Shown: piece by piece, positions 1 to 3,711 of the stretch
How positions within the stretch are numbered: the first letter of the stretch is position 1
How the letters are laid out: every line of letters starts with the position of its first letter
Assembly (NCBI GenBank): GCA_021772705.1
Contig: JAJFLN010000314.1
Span: 1-5,570 of the forward strand
Source of the DNA: Candidatus Cloacimonadota bacterium
Lineage (GTDB): Bacteria > Muiribacteriota > UBA6191 > JACPRK01
Length of the DNA stretch: 5,570 nucleotides
Direction of reading: 5' to 3'
The notes under the pieces: model-generated
Database searches by the model: none
Seen by the model: the letters and a program-made list of their open reading frames with translations, nothing else
Told to the model about the DNA's origin: nothing
Made by a program: the position numbers and the translations under genes

Positions 1-98
1 CAACGCTTCAGCCGCGGCCTCTCGACCGCTGCCGCATGGCTCGGGGCCAGCGTGGTTCGCTACTCCTTCGCTGTACAAAACTTTCACTCGCTACACCT

Positions 99-114
99 CG
101 GCGGTCTCCCGCCG
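99..114. repeat. Short GC hairpin, 6-bp stem
   Basis: CGGCGG (99-104) is the exact reverse complement of CCGCCG (109-114), with a TCTC loop. It is followed by CTTTCGGG, so there are only three T residues after the stem, which makes it a poor intrinsic terminator. It ends 5 nt before the long inverted repeat. It could end transcription from the left or simply be chance in GC-rich DNA. Confidence 0.35.
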
Positions 115-119
115 CTTTC

Positions 120-202
120 GGGACACACGACTGGACCCGAATTCGCCATCGGCTGCCAGGCAGCACGGATACCTCTGGAATTCGGGTCCAGTCGTGTGTC
201 CC
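120..202. repeat. Perfect 25-bp inverted repeat with 33-nt spacer
   Basis: The left arm (120-144, starting GGGACACACGACTGG and ending CCCGAATTC) is an exact 25-base reverse complement of the right arm (178-202). Pairing stops at both sides: 119 against 203 is C/C and 145 against 177 is G/G. The 33-nt spacer contains a smaller palindrome, GCTGCCAGGCAGC (152-164), almost centred on the large one, so transcript or single-stranded DNA could fold as a nested hairpin. Both arms carry an EcoRI site. I see no target-site duplication at the borders, no poly-T run after the right arm and no reading frame inside. A small non-autonomous transposable element (MITE-like), a fold-back dispersed repeat or a structured RNA are all possible. 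Perfect arms argue for recent origin or selection. Confidence 0.9.
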
Positions 203-245
203 CGGATCCCAAGCGCAGACATGCACCCGTCCAGGGGTCGCAACA

Positions 246-275
246 TTGCCTCCGATCCCGCACTCCTGCTACACT
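246..275 (+). promoter_or_regulatory. Candidate sigma70 promoter for queD-iscS-A-type cluster
   Basis: TTGCCT (246-251) resembles a -35 box (4 of 6), with an 18-nt spacer to TACACT (270-275, 4 of 6 to TATAAT). The -10 is preceded by TG at 267-268 and one base, the extended -10 arrangement. Transcription would begin near 281-283, only about 3-5 nt before the ATG at 286, giving a nearly leaderless mRNA. This agrees with the absence of a proper Shine-Dalgarno before queD. It is inferred from consensus alone. Confidence 0.4.
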
Positions 276-285
276 GGCGGGCCTC

Positions 286-654
286 ATGTACGAGATCGAG
301 ATACAAGAGACCTTTTCGGCGGCGCACAAGCTGGAGGGCTACGCCGGTAAGTGCCAGTACCTGCATGGCCACAACTGGCGGGTGCAGGTCGGACTGGAGG
401 GGGAAGGGCTGGACGACACGGGCCTGCTGATGGACTTCACGCAGCTGAGGGCCATCACCCGGGGCGTCCTGGAAGAGCTGGACCACTCCTACCTGAACGA
501 GCACCCTTCCTTCCGTTCCGTCAACACCACGGCAGAGAACCTGGCCCGATTCCTCTTTGAACGGGTCGCCGAGAAGCTCCCGGCAGGAAATGTCCGGCTC
601 ACTCACGTGCGGGTCCACGAGACCGACCGGTACTGCGCCACCTACCGGCCTTGA
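286..654 (+). CDS. queD: 6-carboxy-5,6,7,8-tetrahydropterin synthase (QueD / 6-pyruvoyl-tetrahydropterin synthase family)
   Basis: This 122-residue cytoplasmic enzyme should convert 7,8-dihydroneopterin triphosphate to 6-carboxytetrahydropterin, an early step of queuosine and other 7-deazaguanine synthesis. Visible motifs are FSAAH (residues 10-14, first zinc His14), CQYLHGH (23-29: catalytic Cys23, zinc His27 and His29), LDH (65-67), TTAENLA (81-87) and HETD (111-114, Glu112 expected to anchor the pterin). The Cys-x3-His-Gly-His spacing is that of QueD-type proteins. The length is normal for bacterial QueD. The ATG at 286 is chosen because MYEIEIQETFSAAH aligns with the usual family N terminus; the open frame upstream is not homologous. 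There is no strong Shine-Dalgarno, only GGCGGG at 276-281. The stop overlaps the iscS start by 4 nt. No queC or queE is in view, so a different PTPS-family activity is possible but less likely. Confidence 0.9.
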   Translation: MYEIEIQETFSAAHKLEGYAGKCQYLHGHNWRVQVGLEGEGLDDTGLLMDFTQLRAITRGVLEELDHSYLNEHPSFRSVNTTAENLARFLFERVAEKLPAGNVRLTHVRVHETDRYCATYRP

Positions 655-1829
655 AGCAGCCCATCTACCTGGATCACCAGGCCACCACTCCCGTGGACCC
701 TCGCGTCCTGGAGGCCATGCTCCCCTGGTTCTCGGAGCACTTCGGCAACGCGGCAAGCCGGAACCACGCCTTCGGCTGGCGGGCCGAGGAAGGGGTGGAG
801 CAGGCACGGGATCGCATCGCCCGCTGCTTCGGGGCCCTGGCCAGGGAGATCGTCTTTACCAGTGGTGCGACTGAATCGAACAACCTGGCGCTGAAGGGAC
901 TGGCCCGGCTCTTCAGGGACAAGAAGAACCAGATCGTCACGGTGGCCACGGAGCACCCCTGCGTTCTCGACAGCTGCAAGGCCCTGGAACGAGAAGGGGT
1001 GGAGGTGACGTATCTGCCCGTGGACTCCACGGGACAGGTCGACCCGGACCGGATCTCAGCCGCCATCTCGGACCAGACGTTCCTGGTCTCGGTCATGGCA
1101 GCCAACAACGAGATCGGGGTCCTGCAACCCATCGAGGCCATCGGCGCCCTCTGCCGGCAGCGGAAGGTCCTGTTCCACACCGACGCCGCCCAGGGCTTCG
1201 GGAAGATCCCCATCGATGTGGATCGGGCCTGCATTGATCTGATGTCCCTGTCGGCTCACAAGATCTACGGGCCCAAGGGTGTGGGCGCCCTCTACTTGCG
1301 AAGCGGCCGTCCCCGAGTCCGGCTGGTGCCGCAGATCGACGGTGGAGGCCATGAACGGGGCCTCCGGTCCGGGACACTCAACGTTCCCGGAATCATCGGC
1401 TTCGCCCGGGCTGCCGAGCTCTGCATTGCCGAGATGGAGGAGGAGTCGAATCGCCTCCTGGCACTGCGAGAGCGGCTCTGGACGGGCCTGGAGGAGGGGA
1501 TCGGCGGTATCGGACTCAACGGCCACCGTCAGCAACGGCTGGCCGGAAATCTGAACGTCTCCTTCGAAGGCGTCGATGCCGATGCCCTCATTCCCGCCAT
1601 GGCCGACCTGGCCGTCAGCTCCGGTTCTGCCTGTGCATCCGCCAGCCTCGAACCGTCTCACGTCCTGCAGGCCATCGGCCTTTCGCCCGAGCTGTCCCGG
1701 GGCTCCATTCGTTTCGGCCTGGGACGGTTCACCACCGAGGCAGAGGTGGATCACGCGATCTCTGTCGTCTGCGAGACCGTGAAGCGACTGAGGTTGCCAG
1801 GTGATGGGCGTCACCAGTACAATGCATGA
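651..1829 (+). CDS. iscS: Cysteine desulfurase, IscS type (PLP-dependent, group I)
   Basis: This 392-residue cytoplasmic enzyme removes sulfur from L-cysteine to give alanine and an enzyme persulfide used for Fe-S clusters and tRNA thiolation. It aligns with E. coli IscS from the first residue (KQPIYLDHQATTPVDPRV against KLPIYLDYSATTPVDPRV, from memory), which supports the TTG start at 651. Visible features are TSGATESNN (70-78), TEH (100-102) with His102 stacking on PLP, HTDAAQ (176-181) with Asp178 and Gln181, SAHK (201-204) with the Schiff-base Lys204, RSGTLNVP (239-246), and SSGSACAS (323-330) with the persulfide Cys328 in the long group I loop. There is no Shine-Dalgarno before the TTG, which lies in a TTGA overlap with queD, so translation probably depends on ribosomes finishing queD. 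The protein ends about 12 residues short of E. coli IscS, and its last dozen residues do not resemble the IscU-docking tail. No iscU follows. Confidence 0.94.
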   Translation: MKQPIYLDHQATTPVDPRVLEAMLPWFSEHFGNAASRNHAFGWRAEEGVEQARDRIARCFGALAREIVFTSGATESNNLALKGLARLFRDKKNQIVTVATEHPCVLDSCKALEREGVEVTYLPVDSTGQVDPDRISAAISDQTFLVSVMAANNEIGVLQPIEAIGALCRQRKVLFHTDAAQGFGKIPIDVDRACIDLMSLSAHKIYGPKGVGALYLRSGRPRVRLVPQIDGGGHERGLRSGTLNVPGIIGFARAAELCIAEMEEESNRLLALRERLWTGLEEGIGGIGLNGHRQQRLAGNLNVSFEGVDADALIPAMADLAVSSGSACASASLEPSHVLQAIGLSPELSRGSIRFGLGRFTTEAEVDHAISVVCETVKRLRLPGDGRHQYNA

Positions 1830-1837
1830 TAGAGATC

Positions 1838-1843
1838 AGGAGG
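1838..1843 (+). promoter_or_regulatory. Strong Shine-Dalgarno for the A-type carrier gene
   Basis: AGGAGG is followed by AATT and then the ATG at 1848. It is the only consensus-grade ribosome binding site in the window and fixes the start of the downstream gene. The contrast with the absent sites before queD and iscS suggests that this third cistron may be translated at a higher and independent rate. Confidence 0.85.
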
Positions 1844-1847
1844 AATT

Positions 1848-2186
1848 ATGAGCATCGTACTCACCGAGAAAGCCAAGACCGAGATCAAGCGCATCATTTC
1901 CAGCAACGACGAGTTCGGGGATACCACCATCGTCCGTTTTCAGGTCAAGGGTGGCGGCTGCTCAGGCTTCAACTACCACCTCGACTTCCAGGACGACGCG
2001 ACCATCGACAAGAGCGATCGGGTCACGGACCAGGACGGCATCAAGTTGGTGGTGGACATGAAGAGCGCTCTCTATCTGAACGGGATGGAGGTCGACTTCA
2101 CCGAGACCTACATGGCCCGGCAGTTCGTCTTCAACAACCCGAATGCCAAGTCCACTTGCGGCTGCGGCACATCCTTCGCCGTCTGA
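1848..2186 (+). CDS. A-type iron-sulfur carrier protein (IscA/ErpA/HesB family)
   Basis: This 112-residue cytoplasmic protein should bind an Fe-S cluster or iron and pass it to target enzymes. The three family cysteines are present: Cys38 in VKGGGCSGFNY (33-43) and Cys104 and Cys106 in the C-terminal STCGCGTSF (102-110). The core is the usual beta-rich domain (about 25-97), including DGIKLVVD (63-70) and YLNGMEVDF (76-84). The length is normal for a stand-alone member with no NfuA-type extension. The C terminus NNPNAKSTCGCG is closer to ErpA and HesB-like proteins than to classical IscA, but I cannot separate the subtypes by eye, so no symbol is given. The gene starts 18 nt after the desulfurase stop behind a strong AGGAGG and is probably co-transcribed. 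There is no iscU, hscA, hscB or fdx beside it. Confidence 0.93.
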   Translation: MSIVLTEKAKTEIKRIISSNDEFGDTTIVRFQVKGGGCSGFNYHLDFQDDATIDKSDRVTDQDGIKLVVDMKSALYLNGMEVDFTETYMARQFVFNNPNAKSTCGCGTSFAV

Positions 2187-2229
2187 TTCGGTCTGAATCT
2201 GGAGTCAGGCTTGCAGGAGAAAGCAGGCG

Positions 2230-2253
2230 TCTCCGGGAGATCCTCCCTGGAGA
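2230..2253 (+). terminator. Hairpin after the Fe-S gene cluster, possible terminator
   Basis: TCTCCGGGAG (2230-2239) pairs with CTCCCTGGAGA (2243-2253) across an ATC loop, giving 10 base pairs with one bulged T at 2248. It begins 44 nt after the A-type carrier stop. No T run follows, so it is not a classical intrinsic terminator. It could protect the 3' end of the mRNA or pause polymerase for Rho. A related GTCTCCGGAGG lies at 2268-2278. Confidence 0.35.
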
Positions 2254-2314
2254 GACAGGAAGGGTTGTCTCCGGAGGTTCTGTCACGTCAGCGAGTCCTG
2301 GCGTCGCACCGCGC

Positions 2315-2320
2315 TATACT
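2315..2320 (+). promoter_or_regulatory. Candidate -10 element for the efflux operon
   Basis: TATACT matches the sigma70 -10 consensus at 5 of 6 positions. It sits in GCTATACTGGC (2313-2323), which differs by one base from GCTACACTGGC (268-278) before queD. No good -35 box is visible 16-18 nt upstream. Transcription from here would leave a 5' untranslated region of about 113 nt before the adaptor gene. It is weak evidence, but it lies in the right interval between the hairpin and the gene. Confidence 0.3.
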
Positions 2321-2408
2321 GGCTCTGCCTGCCCCTGGGCTGGAGTACGTGGCTGTGGCTTCGAGAGACACCCGGAGTCGTTCTCTTCCCTCTCATCCTC
2401 CTTACCGA

Positions 2409-2427
2409 CCGGCGTCCCAGTCGCCGG
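2409..2427 (+). repeat. GC hairpin just upstream of the adaptor start
   Basis: CCGGCG (2409-2414) and CGCCGG (2422-2427) form a perfect 6-bp stem with the 7-nt loop TCCCAGT. The stem ends 12 nt before the ATG at 2440. The only Shine-Dalgarno-like bases before that ATG, GGA at 2426-2428, are mostly inside the stem. It may limit ribosome access, or it may be chance in GC-rich sequence. Confidence 0.4.
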
Positions 2428-2439
2428 ATCTTCAATCTC

Positions 2440-3711
2440 ATGCGCAAGTTGACTGCCCTGCTGCTGTTTCTTCTGATTCTTCACCTACCGGTCACGGCGC
2501 AGCCAGGAGGGGGCGGTCCGGCCCCGGTTGTGGTCGAGAAGGCCGTCCTGGAGAGGGTCGCCCCCGTCGTCACCCTCCCGGGAACCTCGGCTGCCCTGAA
2601 ACGTTCCCGGGTGGCCTCTGCCCAGGAAGGCATCGTCTTGAAGCGGCGCGTCTGGTTCAGCGAGTCCAAGAAGAAGGGTGACATCATCATCGAACTGGAC
2701 AGCTCGGAGGCCCAGGCTCATCGGGACGCCGCCGCCGCACAGGCCGAGGTGGCCAGGGCACAGCTCGACGAGGCTGTCGCCGGCGAGCGTCCGGAGCGCA
2801 TCGCCGCCCAGCGCGCCGAGGTGGCCCGGGCCAAGGCGGACTTTCAGGAGGCGCGTCAAAGCTGGGATCGTGCTCGTTCTCTGTTCGAGAAGAGCGCTGT
2901 CAGCGAGAACGAACGAGACACGGCACGGGCCCAGTTTCAGGCTGCCCGTGCTTCCCTGGAATCGGCTCAGGCCCAGCTGAGACTCCTGGAGGCCGGGACC
3001 CGCAAGGAGATCGTCGGCGCCCGGCGGGCCTCCTGGAAGCAGGCGGAGGCCATGCTCGCCGCGGCCCAGAAGCGGTTCGACGACATGACCATCCGGCTCC
3101 CCTTCGACGGAGACATTTCGGAGGTTTTCATCGAGGAGGGGGACTGGCTCGAGAAGGGTGGGGCCATCTGCGAGCTGGTCCACTCGGCCTACATCGACGT
3201 GGGAGTCTTGATCCCGCAAAGGCGAATCGACGACATCATCAAGGACAGGGTGGCGGAGGTCGACTTCCCGTCCTCCTCGGGAACGGTCACAGTGACGGGC
3301 ACCATCGCCGCCCTGGGCCCCCAGGCCATGGCCAAGGGCCGAACGGTCCCGATCATCGTGAGATTCAAGAATGACCGGCACGGGATCCGGCCGGGCATGA
3401 GCTGCATCGTCCGGTTACCCATCGGCGAAGAGGTCGAGCGGGTGCTGATTCCCAAGGACGCCGTCGTCAGCTCGACCTCCGGGTCCAACACGGTCTACGC
3501 CGTGGTGGACGGGAAGGCGACGCCCAGGACCGTCGAGCTGGGCCGGCAGGTGGATCAGCGTGTGGAGGTCCTGTCAGGCATCCAGGCCGGTGACACGGTG
3601 GTCACCCGAGGTAATGAACGGCTGCGACCCGGGATGGCCGTGGCACCCTCCGGAGCAGGAGCCGAGCCGAGAGCCGGCTCAGAGCCGCCCCCTGGAGCGA
3701 CGAACAAGTGA
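2440..3711 (+). CDS. Efflux RND periplasmic adaptor subunit (membrane fusion protein, HlyD/AcrA family)
   Basis: This 423-residue periplasmic protein should bridge the RND pump encoded next to it and an outer-membrane TolC-type channel. Residues 1-20 are a signal peptide (MRKL, then a Leu-rich core, ending VTA before Gln21); there is no lipobox cysteine, so it is probably not a lipoprotein like AcrA. The lipoyl/barrel-sandwich halves are at about 55-90 and 215-250 (LPFDGDISEVFIEEGDWLEKGG). Between them is an Ala/Glu/Arg-rich coiled-coil hairpin (about 90-215). Its tip carries Arg144, Leu148 and Ser155, the R-x3-L-x6-S spacing used by AcrA-type adaptors to dock on TolC. A beta-barrel (about 250-330) and a membrane-proximal domain (about 335-400) follow, then a disordered Pro/Gly/Ala tail. 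The ATG at 2440 is preferred because it starts the signal peptide; Shine-Dalgarno support is poor. The substrate cannot be told from sequence. Confidence 0.93.
   Translation: MRKLTALLLFLLILHLPVTAQPGGGGPAPVVVEKAVLERVAPVVTLPGTSAALKRSRVASAQEGIVLKRRVWFSESKKKGDIIIELDSSEAQAHRDAAAAQAEVARAQLDEAVAGERPERIAAQRAEVARAKADFQEARQSWDRARSLFEKSAVSENERDTARAQFQAARASLESAQAQLRLLEAGTRKEIVGARRASWKQAEAMLAAAQKRFDDMTIRLPFDGDISEVFIEEGDWLEKGGAICELVHSAYIDVGVLIPQRRIDDIIKDRVAEVDFPSSSGTVTVTGTIAALGPQAMAKGRTVPIIVRFKNDRHGIRPGMSCIVRLPIGEEVERVLIPKDAVVSSTSGSNTVYAVVDGKATPRTVELGRQVDQRVEVLSGIQAGDTVVTRGNERLRPGMAVAPSGAGAEPRAGSEPPPGATNK

Larger units (their letters stand above)
1..285. other. Non-coding upstream region
   Basis: No protein gene can be supported here. 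Frame 1 is free of stops from the left edge into queD, but its translation before 286 resembles no family I recognise and passes straight through the palindrome. Other frames in both directions give only Arg/Ser/Pro-rich text typical of spurious reading of GC-rich DNA. The region holds a GC hairpin (99-114), a long perfect inverted repeat (120-202) and a candidate promoter (246-275). Two loosely similar stretches, TTCGCTACTCCTTCGCTGT (56-74) and CTCGCTACACCTCGGCGGT (87-105), recall patterned non-coding DNA near mobile or dispersed repeats, but this is only an impression. The 3' end of an upstream gene could lie just left of the window. Confidence 0.6.

Noticed and set aside
120..202. Possible integron attC site or CRISPR repeat.
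   Set aside because: The arms are perfectly paired without extrahelical bases or the attC core motifs, and there is only one unit with no spacer-repeat periodicity and no cas gene.
1..285. Frame 1 is open without stops from the left edge into queD, suggesting an N-terminal extension or upstream coding sequence.
   Set aside because: The translation matches no family I know, runs through the perfect inverted repeat, and the recognisable QueD N terminus begins at the ATG at 286. Lack of stops over 285 nt is common in GC-rich DNA.
91..807. A 238-codon minus-strand open frame across queD and the start of iscS.
   Set aside because: It is antisense to two well-supported genes, passes through the palindrome, and is low-complexity Arg/Pro/Gly-rich text.
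2185..2199. GATTC-GGTCT-GAATC hairpin overlapping the A-type carrier stop.
   Set aside because: A 5-bp AT-containing stem is too weak and too likely by chance; the hairpin at 2230-2253 is a better candidate.
1826..2681. Plus-strand open frames covering the 2187-2439 gap (1826-2452 and 2211-2681).
   Set aside because: Both overlap real genes in another frame over much of their length, and their translations are Ser/Arg/Gly/Pro-rich with no recognisable fold, so the gap is treated as non-coding.
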